Shown piece after piece: positions 45,702-54,519 of a DNA stretch of 64,000 bases. Made by a program: the position numbers and the translations under genes. This stretch comes from Zooshikella sp050749885. GTDB lineage: Bacteria > Pseudomonadota > Gammaproteobacteria > Pseudomonadales > Zooshikellaceae. Location: positions 152,549-216,548 of the forward strand of contig NZ_JBOIUB010000010.1 of assembly GCF_050749885.1 (NCBI RefSeq), given 5' to 3'. Position 1 is the first letter of the stretch; every line of letters begins with the position of its first letter. The notes under the pieces were generated by a model. The model worked only from the letters and a program-made list of their open reading frames with translations. It did no database searches and was not told the origin of the DNA.

Positions 45702-47102
45702 ATGACTCCATATGATTTTAAAAACCGCACGCCAGTTGATGCTCCCGTTTGGGAGTATCAGACCGAGACAGCCCAGCCGCACAACAGGCCGCAACACAGA
45801 CAGGTTGATGGCCGTCGGTACATAAGCCAAACTGGATCTCATGAACCAAACCACCAACGAGGCAGGACACATGGCAGCCTCTATAACAGGAATATACTGA
45901 CACCTTTAGACGTAGAACCACAGTATCCACCGGGACGCTCCACCAATATCACAAATATGCAACACGCTGCAAATTTATTAAAACAACAACAAGCGGCCAA
46001 TCCTGAACGGACACCCTGCGATTTTATAACTAGCGACGCACTAGGGTGTGAGGCCACGGTAAAAACACTTGCTAGTGCTGCACACGGTGACACATCATTA
46101 GGAATAAGCACACCAGGTGATACCTCTGGGCGGGTTGCTGCCATAGGAGCAACATCGGGCGCTATAGTTGGGCTTTCGGCAAATGCTCTATGTGCCATAG
46201 AAACTTATAACAAATGGAACATCATGTCAGAAAATCAAAAAGCAACTCAATGCGCAGTACTTTTAACTGATACCGCCAAACAAGTCTCGACCGTAACAGG
46301 TCACCTCGCTGCGCTTAATGGGTACGGGGCGACTGCTGCTACTGCAGGACTAACAGCTGGAGCGGCCGGAGCAGGACTAGGGGTGGGGTATGCTATATCG
46401 AACTTACAAGGGGTACGCAGCAGCAGTGAAAGAATAGCAGTAATCGAACGCATCGCCACGACAGTTAACTCGAACGCTGAAATAAATATGCTAAATAACC
46501 TATATGACAGAATATGCACAAAACGATACAGGCAAGGTGGTAGAGCTGTCGGAGGTCTATTAATAACCGTCGCAGCGATCCCCGGCCCACACTCACCTTT
46601 CATTGCAGCGGGCGCTGTGCTGACTGGGATAATCATAGCAGTCAGCCGATTGCCTGGATTAATCAAAAAAATTAAAACGAACCGACACCTGGGCGAAGAA
46701 TCGGCTGAACGTGACTATCTGGCAGGCTCCATCACTCAAGGGTTACTTGGAACGATAAATCTACAAATGTATATATCTAGTTTATCCTCTTTGAAATTCG
46801 ACGGACACCTTGGCAAGTCAGTTGGCCATCATCGAAGGCGGTGCCCTACGATAGAATCAGTGACAAAGATAAAATTAAGTCTACCTACTCACTATTGGCT
46901 AGAATTTCATTGTCTTGGGCTTAGAGGGAAGCTAACTGATGAGTACATAGAATTTATATGTACGGCACTACAGGGTGCAGGTAGACATAGTACAAACGAC
47001 ACTAAAGCAATAAAAGTCGCTATATACAATGCGTTCGAAGAACATTGGATAGAACTTTATCAAGACACGCGAAATGTCGTCAATGCCAAACTAACAACGT
47101 GA
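45702..47102 (+). CDS. GC-richer glycine-zipper protein, candidate pore-forming effector
   Basis: A 466-residue protein of no known family. Residues 1-80 are basic, Pro/Gln/His-rich and probably disordered. Three Gly/Ala-rich hydrophobic segments follow at about 143-166, 203-235 ('ATAGLTAGAAGAGLGVGYAI') and 281-322 ('GGLLITVAAIPGPHSPF'). They are spaced like glycine zippers of membrane-inserting toxins. The gene has clearly more G+C than its neighbours and different codon use (CGC, CGG, GCC, ACC). It lies directly after the reverse-transcriptase remnant, so transfer is likely. No signal peptide is visible. Confidence 0.6.
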   Translation: MTPYDFKNRTPVDAPVWEYQTETAQPHNRPQHRQVDGRRYISQTGSHEPNHQRGRTHGSLYNRNILTPLDVEPQYPPGRSTNITNMQHAANLLKQQQAANPERTPCDFITSDALGCEATVKTLASAAHGDTSLGISTPGDTSGRVAAIGATSGAIVGLSANALCAIETYNKWNIMSENQKATQCAVLLTDTAKQVSTVTGHLAALNGYGATAATAGLTAGAAGAGLGVGYAISNLQGVRSSSERIAVIERIATTVNSNAEINMLNNLYDRICTKRYRQGGRAVGGLLITVAAIPGPHSPFIAAGAVLTGIIIAVSRLPGLIKKIKTNRHLGEESAERDYLAGSITQGLLGTINLQMYISSLSSLKFDGHLGKSVGHHRRRCPTIESVTKIKLSLPTHYWLEFHCLGLRGKLTDEYIEFICTALQGAGRHSTNDTKAIKVAIYNAFEEHWIELYQDTRNVVNAKLTT

Positions 47103-47557
47103 GGTGTAGCAAACTAACCAGGGATGAATGAGATAGGCACTAATAAAGCCCGGTCCAACACACCGATTGCAGACACACCGAAATACGCAAGACCGTGCAC
47201 CCTCCTACGACACAAAACAAATGATGGCAACACTCCGGGAGGGTATGACTCAACTTTTCAGTGCGAATAGAACGAATATGCGCGGAAGAAGCAAATTGGA
47301 CTGGGGCTCTCACTGAAAATTCAACACGACAAGATACTCACCCCGCGAAGGGACATCACTCCAACGAGTTAACTTTTTGTATATGGAAACCTTAAGAAAG
47401 AATACACAAAATAACAATAAACCATAAGAGTCAAAAATTGAGCTAATTTTTTAAAGAAATAACACACCTCAATAAATAGAATTACTACCAGTATAATCCA
47501 TTTTCATAAATATTAAATGAACTAGATAGTAATATAAATAAATACAGGACGTACTAA
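47103..47557. other. Transition region after the GC-rich gene
   Basis: The first about 280 bp keep the higher G+C of the upstream gene and contain no frame of note. From about 47380 the base composition drops back to the AT-rich background, marking the probable right edge of the foreign segment. Confidence 0.5.
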
Positions 47558-48544
47558 GTGAAAATAACCCAAAATAAAACAACATCATTATTATCAGCTC
47601 TTAGCTTAGCTCTAACAGTAAACTCCTACGCTGCAGATATTGTTGTTGACCCCTCAATGGAAATTGTCAACATACAAACAGCTATTAATAATGCTGAGTC
47701 GGGTAGCACCATACAATTTAATCCGGGTATTTATAACCTCTCCTCAGGCTTTGTTATAAAGAAAGACAATCTGCAACTGTTAGGTGAAGGAGCGATTCTC
47801 AGAAAAGTATCGGGGGACAATTATGCTGCTATTGTAGTGCAGAGTAATTTCAACGTCATCAGTGGGTTTACTATTAATGGTGGAAAATCGGAAGGTAAAA
47901 CAATACAGGGAGGCGGAATTTTTGTTTACGGAAGTCACAATGCGATAAGTAATGTACGTGTGCACAATAATACCGGACATGGTATTGGTCTGGGTGGACA
48001 TATTGATGACTTACCATGCGGTAGCAATAAGGTAGTAAACTCACGTATCTTTAACAACCATAGGATTGGGATCTCAGAATATAATTGCTCCAATAATATC
48101 ATTACAGGAAATCATGTTAATGATAATGGGCTAGAAGGCATCTCCATCGATGTAGGTTCGCACCGTAATATTGTCAGTGACAACCGGCTGCATGCTAACT
48201 GTCAGCGTGGGGGCGCAGGTGGTATTGGTATTGACCAAGCCGAATTCAATACCATTCAAGGCAATATCATCACCGCTAGCCAAAATAAATGTGGTGGGAT
48301 TAAAATGAATAATAGGGAAGGGCACTCACGGTATAATGTTGTTAACAGTAATGTGATTTTAAACAATGATGGACCAGGTGTGTGGCTGTCAACCTATGGT
48401 GAGTACCGATCAAATCATAATACTTTGACGGGGAATGTATTTTCTCAGAATACAATCAGTATAAAAATGGACGAATTGAGTACCAATAATGTAACTGTTG
48501 GAAATGTAATCAAACAAGCAGAGAGTGAAGACGAATCGTTATAG
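47558..48544 (+). CDS. Secreted right-handed beta-helix protein
   Basis: A 328-residue exported protein: signal peptide to about residue 25 ('LTVNSYAADI') and then parallel beta-helix (PbH1) repeats throughout. Examples are 'SGFTINGGKSEG', 'NKVVNSRIFNNHRIGIS', 'NNIITGNHVNDNGLEGISI' and 'NTIQGNIITASQNKCGGIK'. The fold matches pectate-lyase-like, alginate-lyase-like or carbohydrate-epimerase proteins. No catalytic set can be assigned with confidence. GTG 47558 has AGGA about eight bases upstream. It probably acts on, or binds, a polysaccharide outside the cell. Confidence 0.8.
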   Translation: MKITQNKTTSLLSALSLALTVNSYAADIVVDPSMEIVNIQTAINNAESGSTIQFNPGIYNLSSGFVIKKDNLQLLGEGAILRKVSGDNYAAIVVQSNFNVISGFTINGGKSEGKTIQGGGIFVYGSHNAISNVRVHNNTGHGIGLGGHIDDLPCGSNKVVNSRIFNNHRIGISEYNCSNNIITGNHVNDNGLEGISIDVGSHRNIVSDNRLHANCQRGGAGGIGIDQAEFNTIQGNIITASQNKCGGIKMNNREGHSRYNVVNSNVILNNDGPGVWLSTYGEYRSNHNTLTGNVFSQNTISIKMDELSTNNVTVGNVIKQAESEDESL

Positions 48545-48586
48545 AAAACAACTGAAAGTAAATACTATGCTCACATCATTTAAGTT

Positions 48587-48621
48587 CCTCCCCCTTGTTG
48601 AAGGGGGAGGTTAGGAGGGGG
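48587..48621. repeat. REP-like hairpin, diverged copy B
   Basis: CCTCCCCCTT-gttg-AAGGGGGAGG followed by TTAGGAGGGGG. It has the same layout as the element at 43738 and faces copy C 43 bp away in inverted orientation. Confidence 0.8.
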
Positions 48622-48663
48622 TAGTAAGGTTATTGATTGGGTATTGAAGTTGCCAGAAATAAA

Positions 48664-48698
48664 CCCCACCCTAGCCCTCCCCTTGCGAAGGGGAGGGA
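48664..48698. repeat. REP-like hairpin, copy C (inverted)
   Basis: CCCCACCCTAG then CCCTCCCCTT-gcg-AAGGGGAGGG. Read on the minus strand it is nearly identical to the element at 43738-43771. With copy B it forms a head-to-head pair downstream of the beta-helix gene. Confidence 0.85.
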
Positions 48699-48987
48699 AT
48701 ATACAGTACGTATATTCTACGAAAAACACTGAGTAAAAGCTCTTTACCTCTATTTAATTTTCCTTTCAATATATACATTACTTATCGCCTATATTTTTTT
48801 GAAAATAACGATTCCATCGTTCGATAATGACGTTTTGATTGTTTTTTGACATAAAAGTCGGTATAAGAATGTATGGTTTTTATTGAAAGTTAACCTTTAA
48901 AAAATACATTTCTCAATCTTCTTCTCCACCTAATCAGCCGCTACAGTATTTAAGTCTACACGTCAATCCTACATTTATAGACTATGA

Positions 48988-49287
48988 AGCACTCTGTTTG
49001 TCAGTGCTAAAACAATCGATCGCATTACGGCTGTGTATAATAGTCCTGCCAATGTAAATGCTTCCGAAAACATTACTTGGTTTAGGCTATTTGAAGGGAA
49101 CAAACTGGTTGGTGGTAATCTCATGGTTCAACAAAAAAGACCTCCATCACAGTCATAGGGTCTTGTGTCAATTGAGTTTGATCCAGGTAAATTAATTGAT
49201 GGACAAACTTATACATTAGTATTAAATCCTGGTCCTACTACGCAAGCGGTATCTGCGTCGTATACTTTCCAATATACGTTGCAATGA
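48988..49287 (+). pseudogene. Remnant of a secreted Ig-like domain protein
   Basis: A 100-codon frame with one in-frame TAG (49156-49158) and no start codon reads like a beta-sandwich domain: 'TIDRITAVYNSPANVNASEN', 'ITWFRLFEGNKLVGG', then 'IEFDPGKLIDGQTYTLVLNP' and 'ASYTFQYTLQ' before TGA. This is CopC- or Ig-like in style. No intact N-terminal part was found upstream, so the gene has lost its start and acquired a stop. Confidence 0.65.
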
Positions 49288-49706
49288 CCCGATACTTTGT
49301 AATCATCCATTAGTATGTAAGTATTACAATCTAAATAAACGTATACTTATGGCGTAAATAAAAAAAATATCCGTGCTAATCTTTTTTTTACTATTGTTAT
49401 ATTAAACTGACTAGCGCGGTTTTTTTTGATGTTTGATTTTTTTATATGGTATGCTTGAGAAATAAATTGCTCATTAAATAATTGGGAAGATAATTTTTGG
49501 CAAATTAACTGACTCCAAATAAATGTTATTAATGTAATACTTTTTTGGTTGTGTATTTTATGCTTGTCTGATGACTGCGGAACAGTTTTGGTATGTTCCT
49601 CCCTATTTCCTCAAAACCCCCTTCTTTGAAGAATTATTACACTGGATCTTACTGACCATTGCTTTATACCATACTCATCAAATGATGAATTAATGAGGAG
49701 TGCATT
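49288..49706. other. Spacer upstream of the TetR operon
   Basis: 419 bp of AT-rich sequence without a credible frame. An inverted pair 'catactcatcaaatgatgaattaatgagg' just before ATG 49707 could be part of a TetR operator, but the symmetry is weak. Confidence 0.4.
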
Positions 49707-50357
49707 GTGTCAGCTAAATCTGGTCGCCCTAAAGGTGACTCTGATGCTCGTCAACGACTTATTACGGCAGCACTCGCTCTGTTTGGTAACCAACCTTTTA
49801 ATAATGTTTCTACCCGACAGTTGGCACGTGAGGCTGGAGTCGATGCGGCACTGATTCGCTATTACTTTGGTAGCAAGCTTGGGCTATTCGAGCAGATGTT
49901 GCGAGAAACGTTAGAGCCTGTTTTAGAACGTCTTCGCGCTCAGCCTCAGGCAGCGTTTCCTTCTGATCTGACAAGCTTAATGCAAACTTACTACCGTATC
50001 ATGGCTCCTAACCCTAATTTGCCGAGGCTTGTGGTGCGGGTACTGCAGGAAGATGAAGGTACTGAACCTTTTCGTATTTTGATGCAGCTATTTGGTGAGG
50101 TCATGGCGCTGTCCCGGCAGTGGTTGGGCCAAGTGTTGTTGAATTCTGGCCGGTTACGACCTGGTGTGGAACCAGAGTTAGCGCGCTTAAGCTTTGCCAG
50201 TTTAATGGTGTTTCCATTGATTGCACCTCAGGTATTGATTCGCCAGTTTGGTATTAGCTTGGATGCTGACTTTTTACCTACCTTGATTCAGCACAACGTG
50301 CAGGTGATGGAAAAAGGCCTGTTTCTGCCCGAGGACGCTGATATGAGGACACTTTAA
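49707..50357 (+). CDS. TetR-family regulator, CecR-like
   Basis: A 216-residue repressor with an N-terminal helix-turn-helix (about 12-60, 'ALALFGNQPFNNVSTRQLAR', 'EAGVDAALIRYYFGSK') and a C-terminal DUF1956-like effector domain. E. coli CecR (YbiH) likewise heads an operon of an HlyD adaptor and an ABC-2 exporter. The stop overlaps the next ATG (TAATG), so the regulator is co-made with the pump it probably represses. Confidence 0.9.
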   Translation: MSAKSGRPKGDSDARQRLITAALALFGNQPFNNVSTRQLAREAGVDAALIRYYFGSKLGLFEQMLRETLEPVLERLRAQPQAAFPSDLTSLMQTYYRIMAPNPNLPRLVVRVLQEDEGTEPFRILMQLFGEVMALSRQWLGQVLLNSGRLRPGVEPELARLSFASLMVFPLIAPQVLIRQFGISLDADFLPTLIQHNVQVMEKGLFLPEDADMRTL

Positions 50358-51304
50358 TGAGAACCATGAGAGCCGTATGGATACTGCTTGTGCTATTGGT
50401 GCTGAGTGCGTGTACTGATGACCATCATCGGGTGTTTGGCGTTATTGAGCGTGACCGTTTAACACTTACCGCACCAGTCAATGAGTTGATTGCAGAAGTG
50501 CTTGTGCATGAAGGCCAGCAGGTAAAGGCAGGTCAAGTGCTGATACGGCTGGATGCAACGGCAGCAAAAGCACGGGTTCAGCAGGCAGAGGCTGAGCTAG
50601 CACGCACACAAGCCGCTTTGGAAGAACTGAAAAATGGTGCTCGGGTTGAAGATTTAGCGCAGGCCCAGGCTGAAGTGGCTGGCGCAGAAGCGACCTTAAC
50701 AGAAGCAGAGTCACAGCTGATACGTACTCAACGTTTATTTCAAAAAAAACTGGTAGCCGATCGAGATTTGGATGTGGCTAAAGCCTCACGGGACAATGCC
50801 AAAGCAGTGTTGGATAGTGCCAATGAACGGTTACGCGAACTGGAAAATGGTACCCGGTCAGAGCAATTAGCCCAGGGCTGTGCCGCAGTTGATGCCGCAA
50901 AAGCACATTTGGCTGAAGCACAAAAAGCGCTGGCGGATTTAACCCTGGTGGCAGCTAAAAAGGCGCGGGTGGATGTGATGCCATGGCGTGAGGGAGATAG
51001 GGTAGCCGCAGGTACTCAGCTCATCGTGTTATTAGCAACGGATAGACCTTATGTAAGGGCTTACTTACCAGAAACCTATCTAACTAAAATAAAAGCAGGT
51101 GATCACCTACCACTCTATATCGATGGGCAAACGCAGCCTATTGATGGGGTGGTTCGCACTATTCGGAGTCAACCGGCTTTTACTCCTTACTATGCCCTTA
51201 ACGAGCGGGACAGAGCCAGACTCATGTATCTGACGGATATTGATCTTGGCAAAGAAGGCGCTGATTTGCCCACGGGTCTTAACCTTGAGGTGGCAGTGCC
51301 ATGA
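50357..51304 (+). CDS. HlyD-family periplasmic adaptor lipoprotein (YbhG-like)
   Basis: A 315-residue membrane-fusion protein joining an ABC exporter to an outer-membrane channel. A lipobox 'LLVLSAC' places the lipidated Cys at residue 19. A biotinyl-lipoyl-like piece ('ELIAEVLVHEGQQVKAGQVL') flanks a long coiled-coil hairpin (about 60-185) with the internal repeat 'LKNGARVEDLAQ' / 'LENGTRSEQLAQ'. The ATGA overlap with the ATPase gene shows coupled translation. No outer-membrane channel gene is nearby. Confidence 0.9.
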   Translation: MRTMRAVWILLVLLVLSACTDDHHRVFGVIERDRLTLTAPVNELIAEVLVHEGQQVKAGQVLIRLDATAAKARVQQAEAELARTQAALEELKNGARVEDLAQAQAEVAGAEATLTEAESQLIRTQRLFQKKLVADRDLDVAKASRDNAKAVLDSANERLRELENGTRSEQLAQGCAAVDAAKAHLAEAQKALADLTLVAAKKARVDVMPWREGDRVAAGTQLIVLLATDRPYVRAYLPETYLTKIKAGDHLPLYIDGQTQPIDGVVRTIRSQPAFTPYYALNERDRARLMYLTDIDLGKEGADLPTGLNLEVAVP

Positions 51305-52227
51305 GCCAACAAGATCTTGCGATAGAAACCCAAGGTATGACACGTCTCTTTGGGCGCTTGAAAGCCGTTAATGAGGTCAATCTTTCCATCCCTCGGGGGA
51401 CGATCTACGGATTTTTAGGACCCAATGGCTGTGGCAAATCGACTTCTATCCGAATGTTAACGGGGCTCTTAAGACCCTCGCACGGAGATATTAAGGTATT
51501 GGGTAAGACCTTGCCTGGTGCAGAGGAAGCCTTGCGTTTGCGTATTGGTTACATGACGCAAAAGTTTTCTCTTTATGACAACCTGAGTGTGGTGGAAAAC
51601 CTGATTTTTGTGGCCAACATTTATGGCTTAGCAGGTAAAATGGCGAAAGCGCGTATTCAGGAATTACTGAAACTGTATGACCTGGAAGGGCAAGAGACAC
51701 AAATGGCTGGGTCCATGAGTGGTGGTCAGAAGCAGCGCTTAGCATTGGCGGCGGCAACGTTACATAAACCAGAGTTGTTATTTTTGGATGAGCCGACGTC
51801 CGCAGTTGACCCAGAAAATCGTCGGGAGTTTTGGGAAAGGTTATTCGACCTATGTGCTGCGGGGACCACGATATTAGTGTCCACTCACTATATGGATGAA
51901 GCTGAGCGCTGTCACGGTCTGGCTATCCTTGAGCAAGGGGAAAAACGGGCGGATGGCTCCCCTCAACAGTTAATGCAACAAATGGATGCTCGTGTAGTAG
52001 AAGTGGCCGGAGAAGGATTGCGTGCGCTAAAACAACAACTGACGACTGAACCTAATGTACTTTCCGCGGCGCAAATAGGCAGTCGGTTGCGAGTACTGGT
52101 AAAAAAACAGATTAAGGAACCTTTAACCTGGCTTGAACCAAGGGTAGGGCAAAGAACACTGACTGAAGTACGCCCTAGCTTGGAGGATGTGTTTGTCACC
52201 TGTACGGGAGGCCGACATGTGGCTTAG
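51301..52227 (+). CDS. ABC-2 exporter ATPase
   Basis: A 308-residue ATPase energising the ABC-2 permease. Walker A 'GPNGCGKST', signature 'MSGGQKQRLALAAA', Walker B 'LLFLDEPTSAVDP' and the switch His in 'LVSTHYMDEAE' are all intact. E. coli YbhF is a fused double ATPase; here a single domain is encoded, so it must dimerise. It overlaps the permease by 11 bp. Confidence 0.92.
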   Translation: MSQQDLAIETQGMTRLFGRLKAVNEVNLSIPRGTIYGFLGPNGCGKSTSIRMLTGLLRPSHGDIKVLGKTLPGAEEALRLRIGYMTQKFSLYDNLSVVENLIFVANIYGLAGKMAKARIQELLKLYDLEGQETQMAGSMSGGQKQRLALAAATLHKPELLFLDEPTSAVDPENRREFWERLFDLCAAGTTILVSTHYMDEAERCHGLAILEQGEKRADGSPQQLMQQMDARVVEVAGEGLRALKQQLTTEPNVLSAAQIGSRLRVLVKKQIKEPLTWLEPRVGQRTLTEVRPSLEDVFVTCTGGRHVA

Positions 52228-53341
52228 GATTTTTGCCATCCTTTTTAAAGAAATAAAACAGTTGTCGCGGGATCGGATGACCTTTGGCATGATTGTGATG
52301 ATCCCACTAGTGCAATTAATGTTATTTGGCTATGCAATTAATACCGATGTACGACACCTGCCGGCAGGTTTAGTGGATTTAAGTAATTCCAGTTATAGCC
52401 GGGCACTGGTACAAGCAGTTGCGGCTTCACAAGTAGTTGATTTTACCAAACACTATGCCAGTCCTCATGAGGCAGAAGCTGCAATCACCCGTGGTGAGGT
52501 TAAAGCAGTGCTTTATTTACCTGCTGATTTTAGCCATAGGTTAGTAACCCATCCAGACAACAGTGGTCGTGGACAGTATTTTGTTCAACCGGTAGGGCAA
52601 TGGTTAGTGGATGGCTCAGATACCATGGTGGCTTCGGCGATCAAAGGCTTGCGGCGGATGCCTTTAGATGAAGTGATGGGGCGCAGTGCCAGGCAAGCTA
52701 TGTCAAATCTGGAAGTAGTGCTGTACTTTAACCCTGAACAGCGTACGGTCGTGAATATTGTGCCAGGGCTGCTGGGGGTGATACTCACCATGACCATGGT
52801 ACTGTTTACTTCTGCGGCTATTGTGCGTGAGCGAGAACAGGGCAATATGGAGTTTTTGATCACCACGCCAGTCAGGCCTTTGGAATTAATGCTAGGTAAA
52901 ATTGCACCTTATATTTTAGTGGGCTTTATTCAGGTTGCGATTATTCTTGGTACAGGTCATTGGTTGTTCGGTGTTCCAGTACGCGGTGGCTTGGATTCAT
53001 TAGCGTTGGCATCATTGCTGTTTATTTTTGCCAGTTTGACGTTGGGCTTAGTTATTTCAACGATTGCGAAGACACAACTACAAGCGATGCAGATGACGGT
53101 GTTTATCTTATTACCTTCTATTTTACTGTCTGGGTTTATGTTTCCTTATGAAGCGATGCCCAATGCTGCTCAGTGGATTGCGGAAGGACTTCCTGCTACA
53201 CACTATATGCGTATGGTTAGAGCGGTGGTATTGCGTGATGCTGAGGTTGTGCAGTTGCGGTTTGATGCGTTGTGGTTGATTGGTTTTACGTGTCTGGGGT
53301 TGTTGGTCGCGACGCTTAAATTTAGGAAACGGTTGGACTGA
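52217..53341 (+). CDS. ABC-2 type permease (YbhS/YbhR-like)
   Basis: A 374-residue inner-membrane permease. ATG 52217 is preferred over 52187 because GGGAGG lies five bases before it. A first helix at about 18-40 is followed by a large periplasmic domain (about 45-170) and five C-terminal helices ('GLLGVILTMTMVLFTSAAIV', 'TLGLVISTIAKTQLQAMQMT', 'FILLPSILLSGFMFPYEAMP'). E. coli has two different permeases in this operon; here there is one, so a homodimer is expected. Likely cargo is a drug or lipid-like compound. Confidence 0.9.
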   Translation: MWLRIFAILFKEIKQLSRDRMTFGMIVMIPLVQLMLFGYAINTDVRHLPAGLVDLSNSSYSRALVQAVAASQVVDFTKHYASPHEAEAAITRGEVKAVLYLPADFSHRLVTHPDNSGRGQYFVQPVGQWLVDGSDTMVASAIKGLRRMPLDEVMGRSARQAMSNLEVVLYFNPEQRTVVNIVPGLLGVILTMTMVLFTSAAIVREREQGNMEFLITTPVRPLELMLGKIAPYILVGFIQVAIILGTGHWLFGVPVRGGLDSLALASLLFIFASLTLGLVISTIAKTQLQAMQMTVFILLPSILLSGFMFPYEAMPNAAQWIAEGLPATHYMRMVRAVVLRDAEVVQLRFDALWLIGFTCLGLLVATLKFRKRLD

Positions 53342-53387
53342 TTATATATACTTCCCTCTGGGTATAAATAACCAGTTTTATAAAGAT

Positions 53388-53429
53388 GAATGTCGCAAAC
53401 TCACTACGAGATCACTACTTGCGACATTC
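53388..53429. terminator. Inverted repeat between convergent genes
   Basis: GAATGTCGCAA (53388-53398) and TTGCGACATTC (53419-53429) form a perfect 11-bp stem with a 20-base loop. It lies between the stops of the permease and the minus-strand binding protein. No T-run follows, so a terminator or a protein site are both possible. Confidence 0.45.
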
Positions 53430-53452
53430 TCTAAAGTGAAAGTGAAAAGTCG

Positions 53453-54253
53453 TTATGGACGATATTTACCCTCTAAGTTGTCGCTTAGTAGTTTGTCGTA
53501 GCAAGGAACATCTTTGCTTTCATTTTTACAGGCATCCTTTAGCATTTGTAAGCCTTTATTAAAAGCTTCTACTAACTTAGATCCATCCGCAGCATTTTTA
53601 CTGATGATGACATGATAAGCACGGACATCGAGTGGTTTAGGATGGTTGGTTAACATGTTTTGGGCTGCAGGTGGTAGTTTATTAGCGATAATTTCATAAC
53701 CCACTTCCATGGTGGCTGGGAATATGTCAATTTTATTGTCCAATACCTTTTTTAAGTTATTTTCGTCTTTTGCGGTGCGGTGTACTTTAATGACTTTATT
53801 CTTTTCGGCTTCATCGAAAGCCTTACCATATGAATAACCTGTTGAGGCACCAATCTTATATTTTTTTAAGTCATCTACTGTGTTCCAGTCAAACTGAAAA
53901 TCCTTCCGGTGAAAGAACACATCTTTGAGTTCAATAATAGGGTCTGTGAATAATAATGTTTTTTCACGCTCGGCGTTTTTTCCCCAACCGATGGATCCTG
54001 CCCACTCTTTTCCGGCCTCCGCTTCTTTGAATGCTCGTTTCCAAGGAAAAAAACCATATTCAACTTTAATGCCTTGAGTTTTGAATGCTTCAGAAACAAT
54101 ATGGCTCATTACGCCGTAGTGTTTATATTTTTCAGACATGTAAGGGGGCCATTCGCCATTTGTAAGCTTAACCACAGAAGCTGAATAGCCATTCAAGGAA
54201 AAAATAGTAAATGTGGTTATAAATAGTAATTTTTTTATGATGAGGGCGCGCAT
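53453..54253 (-). CDS. Periplasmic solute-binding-like protein
   Basis: A 266-residue exported protein of the SBP_bac_3-like group. A signal peptide (to about 24, 'FSLNGYSAS') is followed by 'VKLTNGEWPPYMSEKYKHYG', 'SHIVSEAFKTQGIKVEYGFF', 'PWKRAFKEAEAG' and 'GASTGYSYGKAF'. It is divergent from, and about half identical by eye in its first third to, the protein at 54520. There is no permease. Such proteins in marine bacteria are often stand-alone amino-acid-type binders or sensor partners. Confidence 0.85.
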   Translation of the reverse strand: MRALIIKKLLFITTFTIFSLNGYSASVVKLTNGEWPPYMSEKYKHYGVMSHIVSEAFKTQGIKVEYGFFPWKRAFKEAEAGKEWAGSIGWGKNAEREKTLLFTDPIIELKDVFFHRKDFQFDWNTVDDLKKYKIGASTGYSYGKAFDEAEKNKVIKVHRTAKDENNLKKVLDNKIDIFPATMEVGYEIIANKLPPAAQNMLTNHPKPLDVRAYHVIISKNAADGSKLVEAFNKGLQMLKDACKNESKDVPCYDKLLSDNLEGKYRP

Positions 54254-54519
54254 TTTATGACTCCACTATTCATGTATTGGTTTGCAGTAAGGAATTAATC
54301 AATCTGAGTGTAGACCATATGATGTGTAATGTTTTATGTTTATATACAGATACACCCTTTGCTTATGATTTTATTGAGCAAATGTTCGGCAATACCAATA
54401 ATAATTATTTAAGCATGTTATCTTTAATGAATATTTAGAATAGGATTTGAGTACGTAATTTTTGAAATGCCTGCTATCTACTCTAAGCTAAAACAGAGTA
54501 ATGCTAAGTGCTGGTGACT

